From Geminicoccaceae bacterium (GTDB lineage: Bacteria; Pseudomonadota; Alphaproteobacteria; Geminicoccales; Geminicoccaceae): DNA of 64,000 nt. The translations under genes and the position numbers were made by a program. Location: the NCBI GenBank assembly GCA_020638465.1, contig JACKIM010000001.1, positions 2,120,354-2,184,353 on the forward strand, read 5' to 3'. Below, piece after piece: positions 29,113 through 37,520 of this stretch. The number at the start of each line of letters is the position of its first letter. Within the stretch, counting starts at the first letter, position 1. The notes beneath the pieces were generated by a model that was given only the letters and a program-made list of their open reading frames with translations, was not told the origin of the DNA and ran no database searches.

Positions 29113-30188
29113 TCGTCCGGATCGAGGATCTCACCAAGAGCTTCGGCACGTTCAGGGCGGTCGATCATGTGAGTCTGGATATTCCCGAGAAGTCCTTCTT
29201 CGCCCTGCTGGGGCCGTCGGGATGCGGGAAAACGACCCTGTTGCGGATGATTGGCGGTTTCGAACATCCCACATCCGGCCGCATTCTCATTGACAGCGAG
29301 GACATGGGCAGGGTGCCACCGAACCGTCGTCCGGTGAACATGGTTTTCCAGTCCTATGCCGTGTTTCCGCATATGACCGTACGCAAGAATATCGCCTATG
29401 GTCTCGAAGTGACCGGCGTCGCCGCGGGCGAGGTGGCGCGGCGGGTCGACGAGGCGGTCGCCATGGTTCGCCTCGACGGCATGGAGGATCGGCGTCCCGA
29501 CCAGTTGTCGGGCGGTCAGCGCCAGCGTGTCGCGTTGGCGCGGGCGCTGGTCAAGCGACCGAAGCTGCTGCTGCTCGACGAGCCGCTGTCGGCACTGGAC
29601 AAGAAGCTGCGCGAGGAGATGCAGTTCGAACTGCGGCGGTTGCAGCAGGAAGTGGGGATCACCTTCGTCATCGTCACCCACGACCAGGAGGAAGCGCTCG
29701 GCATGGCGAACCACATCGCCGTCATGAACAAGGGGAGCATCCTGCAGATCGCTCCACCAAGGGAACTCTACGAACATCCGAGACATCGCTTCGTTGCGGA
29801 ATTCATTGGTGCGTCGAACGGTTTCGAGTGCGACGTGGTGGCCATCGACGGCAATACCGCGCGGGTGACGAATGCCGATCTGGGGGAAATCACCGTCGAA
29901 CGCGCCGACACCTCCACCAGAGAAGGCATTCTCATGGTGCGCCCGGAAAAGCTGCGTCTCGATTTCTCCACGCCGGCAGCGGTCGATGGCGAGGTGATGC
30001 TCGATGTGGCCATCGAGCAGATCGCCTATTATGGCGACCTTTCCTTCGTCTATCTGCGGACCGACAGCGGCAGGCGCCTGGCCTGCAGCCGCTACAACGT
30101 CAATCGCCTCGACCGCGACGACCCCGCGCCCGGCTTTCGCTGCCGTGTGGGCATTCATCCCGATGACCTTCTTCTGGTCGGGGAATGA
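29109..30188 (+). CDS. potA: Polyamine-type ABC transporter ATPase (PotA-like)
   Basis: A 359-residue protein with Walker A GPSGCGKTT, signature LSGGQRQRVALARAL, Walker B LLLLDEPLSALD, H-loop VTHDQEEAL and a C-terminal TOBE domain. It ends the operon. No substrate-binding protein (PotD) is encoded before or after, so the binding protein must be elsewhere. Confidence 0.93.
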   Translation: MIVRIEDLTKSFGTFRAVDHVSLDIPEKSFFALLGPSGCGKTTLLRMIGGFEHPTSGRILIDSEDMGRVPPNRRPVNMVFQSYAVFPHMTVRKNIAYGLEVTGVAAGEVARRVDEAVAMVRLDGMEDRRPDQLSGGQRQRVALARALVKRPKLLLLDEPLSALDKKLREEMQFELRRLQQEVGITFVIVTHDQEEALGMANHIAVMNKGSILQIAPPRELYEHPRHRFVAEFIGASNGFECDVVAIDGNTARVTNADLGEITVERADTSTREGILMVRPEKLRLDFSTPAAVDGEVMLDVAIEQIAYYGDLSFVYLRTDSGRRLACSRYNVNRLDRDDPAPGFRCRVGIHPDDLLLVGE

Positions 30189-30296
30189 TGTGCATGGTGA
30201 TTTTATCGAAAATTTGATGGGACGCCGATAATTTAACTCTAAATCAAGACTACATGGCGAGAATGGCATTCGTCTCCAACTGACGAGGCGTTCCAA

Positions 30297-30791
30297 ATGT
30301 CAACTTACTCCGCTCATGAAATAGTCTCGCCACGTTCGTCAATGGTCTCGCGAAGTGCAGCAGCACGCGTCCTTCTGGTCTCCGACGATCCCCGTTGGCG
30401 CCAGGCGTGCTATCGCCGTTTCCCCATCAGCATGGAAACGGCCTGGGTATCGCTGCTCGACAGCGCGCTGGCCGAACTCGACGTGCAATCCTTCGATGTC
30501 GTCGTGGTCGATACCAGCCTTCCCGATGCGGCGCCCGACCGGAACCTTCCGATTCTCGAACGCATGGCCCGCCGCCTCCCGGTCATTGCCGTCGTGCATG
30601 ACGACCTCATTCACGCCTGGGCGCTGGAGCGGCGCGAGAGGGTTTCCCTGCTGAGGGTGCCGCCGGAAGCTGGTATCGAGCAACAGGCGTCGATGATCGC
30701 AGGCCTGGTCGCCGAGCAGCTGCATCCGACGGTGCGGCACGCGCCGAGGACGGAGCGCCATCATTTCATGTCGAAGACTGTCAAAGGTTGA
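30297..30791 (+). CDS. Receiver-like stand-alone protein
   Basis: A 164-residue protein. From about residue 24 it follows the receiver pattern: VLLVSDDPRWRQACYRRF, then FDVVVVDTSLPD with a candidate phospho-acceptor Asp, then LPVIAVVHDD. The conserved Lys near the end is not obvious, so it may be a degenerate receiver. No output domain. Its 3' end overlaps the convergent dehydrogenase gene by 11 bases. Confidence 0.6.
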   Translation: MSTYSAHEIVSPRSSMVSRSAAARVLLVSDDPRWRQACYRRFPISMETAWVSLLDSALAELDVQSFDVVVVDTSLPDAAPDRNLPILERMARRLPVIAVVHDDLIHAWALERRERVSLLRVPPEAGIEQQASMIAGLVAEQLHPTVRHAPRTERHHFMSKTVKG

Positions 30792-31845
30792 CTGGCCGAC
30801 CTTCCCGGATCGACCTTTCGGCGGCTTCGCCCATGGCCACCGCACGGCTGCCGTCCTCGACCGTCACTTCGGGTCTGCCCCTGCCGCGGATCATGTCGAG
30901 GAACCGCCGATGCTGGTAATAGGTGGCGCCGTGATGGTCCCCCAGTTCAAGCAGTGACGGATCGACCGCGATCGTCTCGCGCTGAAGCGGCAGGCTGGTT
31001 CCCATGCGATGGACCGGCGCACGCTTGCCGATGATGAAGCTGGATGACGGGATGCCGCATTCGATCTTGCCGAGATCGCCCGTCACCGCGATTTCCTCCT
31101 GGTCGCGACTTGCCTCGGCGAACATGCAAAGATCGAGCATGGCGCGCGAACCGTTGTCGAAATCGACGACGACGAAGGCATTGTCGATGATGTCCGGTCT
31201 CTCTCCGCCATAGTCCTCATCGAGATGGTTCACGTCCTGACCGCCCGAGGCATAGATCCGCGACGGCTCGGCCGACAGGATCAGGCGCATCAGGTCGAAG
31301 AAGTGACAGCATTTCTCCACCAGTGTGCCGCCCGTGTTGCGGGCGAAGCGGTTCCAGTTGCCGACCTTGGGCAGGAACGGGAACCGGTGTTCGCGAATGG
31401 CCACCATGTGCGGCCGGCCGGCCGTGCCCTTGCGCACTTCCTCGATGAGACGGGCGACCGGCGGCATGTAGCGGTATTCCATGGCGACCCAGACCGGAGC
31501 GGTCCGGCCGGCGACATGACGGCGGATCATCCTGCAATCGGCGGAGGTCGTGCAAAGGGGCTTTTCAACGAGAATGGGAAGATCGCTGTGCAGCACGTCC
31601 GTGAGGATGGCCGCATGGGTGTGGTTCGGGCTGGCAATGACCAGGGCATCGACCAGGCCGGAATTCAGCAGATCGTCATGGGTGGCGAACGAGGCAGCTC
31701 CGCCGGCTGCTACTGCCGCCTTCCGGCGCATGTCGTCATCCGGATCGGATACGGCGGTGACTGCCGTTCCATCGATGGCACGAAGGTTGCGGATATGCTC
31801 CTGGCCCATCATGCCCGAGCCGATGATCCCGTAGCGCACGGTCAT
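30781..31845 (-). CDS. Gfo/Idh/MocA-family oxidoreductase
   Basis: A 354-residue NAD(P)-dependent dehydrogenase. The Rossmann loop is GIIGSGMMGQEHIRNL, the family motif with the catalytic-site lysine is LVEKPLCTT, and the second-domain active site includes GGTLVEKCCHFFDLMR. Substrate is probably a sugar or inositol derivative but is not determined. It lies about 100 bases downstream of metH on the same strand and may be read through from it, though no functional link is obvious. Confidence 0.9.
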   Translation of the reverse strand: MTVRYGIIGSGMMGQEHIRNLRAIDGTAVTAVSDPDDDMRRKAAVAAGGAASFATHDDLLNSGLVDALVIASPNHTHAAILTDVLHSDLPILVEKPLCTTSADCRMIRRHVAGRTAPVWVAMEYRYMPPVARLIEEVRKGTAGRPHMVAIREHRFPFLPKVGNWNRFARNTGGTLVEKCCHFFDLMRLILSAEPSRIYASGGQDVNHLDEDYGGERPDIIDNAFVVVDFDNGSRAMLDLCMFAEASRDQEEIAVTGDLGKIECGIPSSSFIIGKRAPVHRMGTSLPLQRETIAVDPSLLELGDHHGATYYQHRRFLDMIRGRGRPEVTVEDGSRAVAMGEAAERSIREGRPVNL

Positions 31846-31942
31846 GATGGCCTCGCCATGTCCTGTTCGTCCCCGGTTGCCGTCTTCTCATGCGCGTTCA
31901 TGCGACCGCTGGCAAGGCGGAGCGCGCAGGCAGGCGGTTCGC

Positions 31943-34900
31943 TCAGACGTTGAAGTAACGGGCCTGCGGGTGGTGCAGGACAATGGCACTTGTGCTCTGT
32001 TCCGGATGAAGTTGCCATCCGTCGGAAATCTCCACTCCGACACGGTTGGCGCCGAGCAGGTCGAGCAGCGGAATCTGGTCGGCCAGGGTCGGGCAGGCGG
32101 GATAGCCGAAACTGTACCGCGATCCCCGGTAGCCCTGCTTGAGCAACTGGCCCATGTCGCGCGCATCGTCGCCGGCGAAACCCAGTTCGGCGCGGATGCG
32201 CGCATGGACATATTCCGCCATCGCCTCGGCCAGTTCCACACCGAGGCCATGCAGGCGCACATAGTCCTGGTAGCGGTCGGCGGCGAACCACTGGCGGGCG
32301 ACTTCCGAGGCCCGCTGGCCGACGGTGACGACCTGCAGGCCGATGATGTCGCGCTCGCTGTCGTCGATGTCGCGCACGAAGTCCGCAATGCAGAGCCCGC
32401 CTTCCTTGTTCTGCCGGGGCAGCATGAAACGGCAGAGTTCGGTGTCTCCGTCCTCTTCGAACAGGATCAGCTCGTTGCCGCGTCCCGCCGCCCGGAAATA
32501 ACCGTAGGCGGCCTGGGGCTCGAAGATGTCTTCCTCTTCGGCCTCGCGAACGAGATCGGTGAGGATCGGGCGCAATTCCTTCTTTGCCCAGCCGAGGAAG
32601 TCTTCGAGGCGCTTGCCGTTCTTCTTGTAGCCCCAGTGGAACTGGTAGAGCATGTTGTCGTTGAGATAGGGCAGCAGGGCCTTCACCTCGACATGCTCGA
32701 TGACCCGTGCACCGAGGAACGGCGGTTCGGGCGACCTGATGCCGACCTGGAGTTCGTTGCGGCGCAGGCGCGTCCCCTCGACATCCACGGGGCGCATCAG
32801 GCTCTGCGGGTCGAGATGTTCGAGCGTGCGCTGCTTGCGCCGCGATGCGGGCTTGCGCGATGCCAGATGCTCGTCGAGCTTGCCGCGCGCCACAAGGTCC
32901 ATCAGGTGCAGGCCGTCGAAGGCATCGCGGGCATAGGCGACCTTGCCTGTCCCGTACGCTTTCGCGCAATCGTCCTCGACATAGCCGCGGGTAAGTGCGG
33001 CTCCGCCGAGAACGACCGGAATGTCCAGTCGTTCTCGCGTCATTTCCTCAAGGTTCTCACGCATGACCACTGTGGATTTGACCAGCAGGCCGGACATGCC
33101 GATGGCATCGGCGCCGTGTTCCCTTGCCGCCTCGATGATGTTCGACAGTGGCTGCTTGATGCCGAGGTTGATGCAGCGATAGCCGTTGTTGGTGAGGATG
33201 ATGTCGACGAGGTTCTTGCCGATATCGTGGACGTCGCCCTTGACCGTGGCCAGCACGATCGTGCCCTTGGTCGAGCCTTCCACCTTTTCCATGTGGGGTT
33301 CGAGGTGGGCCACGGCCTTCTTCATGGTCTCCGCCGACTGGAGCACGAAGGGCAGCTGCATCTTCCCGGCTCCGAACAGCTCGCCGACGGTCTTCATGCC
33401 GGAAAGCAGATGCTCGTTGATGATCGTCAGCGGCGGGATCGTCTGCATGGCTTCGTCGAGATCGGCTTCGAGTCCGTCCTTGTCGCCATCGACGATGCGC
33501 TGGGCGAGCCGTTCCTCGACCTTGTCGCTGCGGACCCTGGCCGTGGACGCGGCCGCCTTGCGGTCGGCAAACAGGGCCATGAAGGCCTGCAGCGGGTTCC
33601 TGCCGTCGCGCCAGTTGTCGAAGATGAGGTCTTCGGCGGCCTGAACCTCATCCTGGGGAATGGCATGTAGTGGCAGAATTTTCGATGAGTGGACAATGGC
33701 GCCGGTCATGCCCCGCCGCGTCGCATGGTCGAGCATCACCGAATTGAGAACATGCCGGGCAGCAGCATTCAAGCCAAAGGAGATATTCGATAAACCCAGG
33801 ATGATCTGGATATCGGGAAATTCCTTCGAGATCGCCTCGATGGCATCCAGCGTCCACAGGCCAAGCTTGCGATCGTCCTCGTTGCCGGTGCAGATGGTGA
33901 AGGTCAGCGGGTCGATGAGCAGGTCGCTCGGTGGCAGGCCATGCTCCCCGCAGGCGAAATCCACCAGCCGCCGGGCGATGCGCACCTTGTCCTCGGCCGT
34001 CTTGGCCATGCCGGCTTCTTCGATGGTGAGCGCGATCACGGCCGCGCCATGCTTGCGCGCCAGCTTCATGCGCGCGGTGGGAGCATCCAGCCCGTCCTCG
34101 AAATTGATCGAATTGATGACGCCCTTGCCACCATAGAGCTCAAGGCCGGCTTCGAGCACCTCGATCTCGGTGGAATCGAACACGATGGGTGCGTCGACGA
34201 GGCCGCGCATGCGCTCGGTGACGGCGATCAGTTCGGCCTTTTCGTCGCGGCCGACAAAGGCCGTGCACAGGTCGAGCGCGTGTGCGCCTTCGCGTACCTG
34301 TTCCTTGCCCATGGCGACACAGCCATCCCAGTCCCCGGCCTCCTGCAACTGGCGGAACTTCTTCGAGCCGTTGGCGTTGCATCGTTCACCGATGGCGAGC
34401 CAGGCGTTCTCCTGACGGAGGTCGACCGCCGAGAACAGCGAGGCGAGTTGCGGTTCACGCATCACCTCGCGCGAACGCGGAGTCGGCCTGAAACCGTCAT
34501 CGGCGAGGTCGCGCAGCATCGTGTCCAGGGCGGCGATATGGTCGGTGCCGGTGCCACAGCAGCCGCCCACCATGTTCACCCCGTCCTCTTCGACGAAACG
34601 GCGAAGCCAGATCGCGAGTTCGTCCGGGCCCAACGGGTAATGGGTGTGACCGCAGCGCAGTTCGGGCAATCCGGCATTGGGCTGGACCGAGAGGAATCCG
34701 TTCCATCCATGGGAAAGCTGCCTCAGGTGTTCGGCCATCTCCTTGGGGCCGGTCGCACAATTGAGACCGATGCCATCCACGCCAAGCGCGCCGATGATGG
34801 TCAGTGCCGCCCCGATATCGGTGCCAACCAGCATCGTCCCCGTTGTCTCGATGGTCACCTGAACGAGAATGGGCACCTCGTTCCCGCCTGCCATCGCGAT

Positions 34901-35419
34901 GCGCGCGCCGTTGACTGCCGCCTTCACCTGCAGGGGGTCCTGACAGGTCTCGATCAGCAGGGCATCGACACCTCCCTCGACGAGACCGGCGGCCTGCACG
35001 GCGATCGCCTGCTCGATCTCGCGATAGGCGATGTGGCCGAGCGTGGGCAGTTTCGTGCCGGGACCGATGGAGCCGACCACGAAGCGCGGGCGGCCGTTGG
35101 CAAGGCGTCCGGCAGCCTCGCGGGCAAGGCGGGCGGCGGCAAGATTGATCTCGTGTGCCCGTTCGCTCAGTTCGAATTCGCCAAGGGTGATGGGCGAACC
35201 GCCGAAACTGTTGGTCTGGACGACATCGGCTCCGGCTTCGAGATAGCCTTGATGAATTTCGCGAACGATATCCGGGCGGGAGATGTTCAATATCTCCGAG
35301 CAATTCTCCTGGCCGAGAAAATCCTCGTGGAGGTCCAGGTCCCGATTCTGAATCTGGGTTCCCATGCCGCCGTCACACAAGAGGACATGATGCCTGGCGG
35401 CATCGAGAAATTCCGACAT
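31943..35419 (-). CDS. metH: Cobalamin-dependent methionine synthase
   Basis: An 1158-residue multidomain enzyme that transfers the methyl group of 5-methyltetrahydrofolate to homocysteine through cobalamin. Domains in order: homocysteine-binding barrel with zinc ligands in GLNCATGP and GGCCGTGTDH (about residue 287), pterin-binding barrel (AIGERCNANGSKKF), cobalamin cap and Rossmann domain with the Co-ligating His in GDVHDIGKNLV (about residue 730), and the C-terminal SAM-dependent reactivation domain. GAGGAAA precedes the ATG at 35419. It lies downstream of metF, which supplies its methyl donor. Confidence 0.97.
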   Translation of the reverse strand: MSEFLDAARHHVLLCDGGMGTQIQNRDLDLHEDFLGQENCSEILNISRPDIVREIHQGYLEAGADVVQTNSFGGSPITLGEFELSERAHEINLAAARLAREAAGRLANGRPRFVVGSIGPGTKLPTLGHIAYREIEQAIAVQAAGLVEGGVDALLIETCQDPLQVKAAVNGARIAMAGGNEVPILVQVTIETTGTMLVGTDIGAALTIIGALGVDGIGLNCATGPKEMAEHLRQLSHGWNGFLSVQPNAGLPELRCGHTHYPLGPDELAIWLRRFVEEDGVNMVGGCCGTGTDHIAALDTMLRDLADDGFRPTPRSREVMREPQLASLFSAVDLRQENAWLAIGERCNANGSKKFRQLQEAGDWDGCVAMGKEQVREGAHALDLCTAFVGRDEKAELIAVTERMRGLVDAPIVFDSTEIEVLEAGLELYGGKGVINSINFEDGLDAPTARMKLARKHGAAVIALTIEEAGMAKTAEDKVRIARRLVDFACGEHGLPPSDLLIDPLTFTICTGNEDDRKLGLWTLDAIEAISKEFPDIQIILGLSNISFGLNAAARHVLNSVMLDHATRRGMTGAIVHSSKILPLHAIPQDEVQAAEDLIFDNWRDGRNPLQAFMALFADRKAAASTARVRSDKVEERLAQRIVDGDKDGLEADLDEAMQTIPPLTIINEHLLSGMKTVGELFGAGKMQLPFVLQSAETMKKAVAHLEPHMEKVEGSTKGTIVLATVKGDVHDIGKNLVDIILTNNGYRCINLGIKQPLSNIIEAAREHGADAIGMSGLLVKSTVVMRENLEEMTRERLDIPVVLGGAALTRGYVEDDCAKAYGTGKVAYARDAFDGLHLMDLVARGKLDEHLASRKPASRRKQRTLEHLDPQSLMRPVDVEGTRLRRNELQVGIRSPEPPFLGARVIEHVEVKALLPYLNDNMLYQFHWGYKKNGKRLEDFLGWAKKELRPILTDLVREAEEEDIFEPQAAYGYFRAAGRGNELILFEEDGDTELCRFMLPRQNKEGGLCIADFVRDIDDSERDIIGLQVVTVGQRASEVARQWFAADRYQDYVRLHGLGVELAEAMAEYVHARIRAELGFAGDDARDMGQLLKQGYRGSRYSFGYPACPTLADQIPLLDLLGANRVGVEISDGWQLHPEQSTSAIVLHHPQARYFNV

Positions 35420-35510
35420 GGTTTCCTCGTCTTTCGTCGTAGTGAACATGGTCCCCGGTCGCGGCACCGGGGTTTGTCGATCGCCGCCGTCCGTCCCGTC
35501 CGCGCGCGGA

Positions 35511-36428
35511 TCAGGCGGCCATGGGACGGGTCTCGCTGCGGCCGAGCAGGCGAGCCGTGGCGACCGTCAGCCCGGCCCTGTTGAGCGCATAGATGTGCAG
35601 GTGATCGAACCCTTCGGCCACGAGGCGCCGGCACTGTTCGGCGGCCACACTGGCGGCGACCATCTGGTGCAGGGATGTGTCCGGCTCGACCCCGTCGAAC
35701 AATTTCTCCAGCCATGCGGGGATGGAAGCTCCGCAACGCTTCGAGAAGTTGCTCACCTGGCGAAAATTGTGGATAGGCATCACGCCCGGTACGAACGGCG
35801 CCGCGATACCGCGTCCGGCCATGGCATCGCGAAAGCGCAGGATCGCATCGAGATCGTAGCAATACTGGCCGATAACCCGTGCGGCACCGGCGTCGACCTT
35901 GCGGGCGAGGTTGTCGAGGTCGGCCTCGCTGCTGGCGGCTTCCGGATGAACCTCGGGATAGCAGGCCACCGAGATGTCGAATCGGTGGCGTTTCATCAGG
36001 CCCGCCACCAGATCGCCGGCGAAGGCGTAACCGCCGGGCGTGGGTTTGTAGTATTGTGCATCCTTGGGCTTGTCGCCACGCAGGGCGACGATCCGGTCGA
36101 TTCCCGCTTCCCAGTAGATGTCGGCCTGCTTGTCGATTTCCGCCGCCTTGCGTCCGACGCAGGTCATGTGGGCGGCGACCGGCAGGCTGGTCGCCTTGCG
36201 GACCCGCTGGACCACGTCGAAGGTGCGGTCGTTGTCCGTACCACCCGCACCGCAGGTCACGGTGTAGAAGCTCGGATCGATGGCCCCGAGCTGATGCAAC
36301 TCGTCTTCCAGGTCGATATCGGCGCTCGATGTGCGCGGCGGGAACAGTTCCACCGAAATGCGGGTGTCGGGCAGCGTCCGGTCGAGCGACCATTCCTGCT
36401 CGGAGCGTTCAGGCGAAGGGGTGGTCAT
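35511..36428 (-). CDS. metF: 5,10-methylenetetrahydrofolate reductase
   Basis: A 305-residue flavoprotein that makes 5-methyltetrahydrofolate, the methyl donor for MetH. Visible motifs are VELFPPRT, FYTVTCGAGGT, VAAHMTCVGR, IVALRGDKPK and YPEVHPEA. Its start overlaps the stop of the ArsR-methyltransferase gene (ATGA), and metH follows 91 bases downstream, so the three genes form an operon. Confidence 0.96.
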   Translation of the reverse strand: MTTPSPERSEQEWSLDRTLPDTRISVELFPPRTSSADIDLEDELHQLGAIDPSFYTVTCGAGGTDNDRTFDVVQRVRKATSLPVAAHMTCVGRKAAEIDKQADIYWEAGIDRIVALRGDKPKDAQYYKPTPGGYAFAGDLVAGLMKRHRFDISVACYPEVHPEAASSEADLDNLARKVDAGAARVIGQYCYDLDAILRFRDAMAGRGIAAPFVPGVMPIHNFRQVSNFSKRCGASIPAWLEKLFDGVEPDTSLHQMVAASVAAEQCRRLVAEGFDHLHIYALNRAGLTVATARLLGRSETRPMAA

Positions 36429-37444
36429 GCGGCGTTCTCCTCGAGAATACGCAAAACATTGGTCTCGTGGCGGTCCCGGCTGCCACGGCCGGCATCATCC
36501 GGCAGCCGTCCGATCCAGACGCAAGTGGTGAATTTCGACCCGTCGATAACGATTGGTGGGGCCATCTCGATGCCGAGCTCATCGAACCATGCCGCCATCT
36601 CGTCATCGCTGAAGCCCAGCCGGCGGTGCGCCTTTTCGCTGCGCAGCCACTCGGCATCATGGCGGGCGAGGTCGATCACCACGAGGCGGCCATCGGGTTG
36701 CAGGACACGTGCGGCCTCGCTCAGGGCTGCGAACGGATCGTCGGCGAAGTGCAGGACCTGATGCAGTGTCACGCCATTGACGCTCCGATCCCGCACGGGC
36801 AGGGCGTACATGTCGCCATGGCGGACCTGGCAGTTGCGGGCTTCCAGGCGGTCCAGATTGGCCCGGGCCACCCGCAGCATGTCGTGGCTGGAATCGATCC
36901 CCAGGCCGGTAGTGATCTGCCCCGCGAGGATCTGCAGCACGCGGCCGGTGCCGGTGCCGACGTCGAGCAGGCGGTCGCAGCGCCGTTCGGAAAAGATGCG
37001 TCCCAGGGCAGCCTCGACGCGTGCGACGTCGATGGTCAGGTCGGCGTCATGATCCCAGCTTTCGGCACGCGAACTGAAATAGCGCGCGGCCTCCTCGCGG
37101 CGGGTGGCGCGGATGGCGGCCAGCCTTTGCCGGTCCTGCACCAGCAGTTCGTCGCCCTCGGGGAGAAGACGGCACAGGCTGCGCGCAACCCGGCCGCCGG
37201 CACCCGACTGCGCCCGGCGATAGAACACCCAGCTTCCCTCGCGAAAGCGCTCCAGCAGCCCCGCCTCCGCCAGCAGCTTCAGGTGACGGGAAATGCGCGG
37301 CTGGGACTGGCCCATGACCTGACAGAGCTCGCTGACCGTCCATTCGCCCTGGGCGCAGATGGCCAGCAGCCGAAGCCGCGATTCCTCTCCCGCGGCACGA
37401 AGGCCGGCGAGAAGCTGGTCGAGGCTGAATGGCGTATCGGGCAT
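36425..37444 (-). CDS. ArsR-family regulator fused to a SAM-dependent methyltransferase
   Basis: A 339-residue protein. Residues about 10-80 are a winged helix of the ArsR type (WTVSELCQVMGQSQPRISRHLKLLAEAGL), without the metal-binding cysteine motif of arsenic sensors. Residues about 130-300 are a class I methyltransferase with motif I LLDVGTGTGRVLQIL. Such fusions head metF-metH operons in Alphaproteobacteria and probably sense SAM or S-adenosylhomocysteine to control the methionine cycle; that role is inferred. Confidence 0.88.
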   Translation of the reverse strand: MPDTPFSLDQLLAGLRAAGEESRLRLLAICAQGEWTVSELCQVMGQSQPRISRHLKLLAEAGLLERFREGSWVFYRRAQSGAGGRVARSLCRLLPEGDELLVQDRQRLAAIRATRREEAARYFSSRAESWDHDADLTIDVARVEAALGRIFSERRCDRLLDVGTGTGRVLQILAGQITTGLGIDSSHDMLRVARANLDRLEARNCQVRHGDMYALPVRDRSVNGVTLHQVLHFADDPFAALSEAARVLQPDGRLVVIDLARHDAEWLRSEKAHRRLGFSDDEMAAWFDELGIEMAPPIVIDGSKFTTCVWIGRLPDDAGRGSRDRHETNVLRILEENAA

Positions 37445-37520
37445 GACGCTGCATCTGTCACATGACTTCAGGATATGCAGAATTCTTTATATCGTTATGT
37501 CGACAAATGCAAGGTCCTTG
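37445..37520 (-). promoter_or_regulatory. Short promoter region of the ArsR-metF-metH operon
   Basis: A 76-base gap between the end of the TIR-nSTAND gene and the regulator's start. It is unusually AT-rich around 37478-37505 (TTCTTTATATCGTTATGTCG), which would suit a promoter and an autoregulatory site. No clean palindrome is seen. Confidence 0.35.

Noticed and set aside
33941..35584. 547-codon plus-strand open frame antisense to metH
   Set aside because: MetH domains are continuous on the minus strand; high GC keeps antisense frames open.
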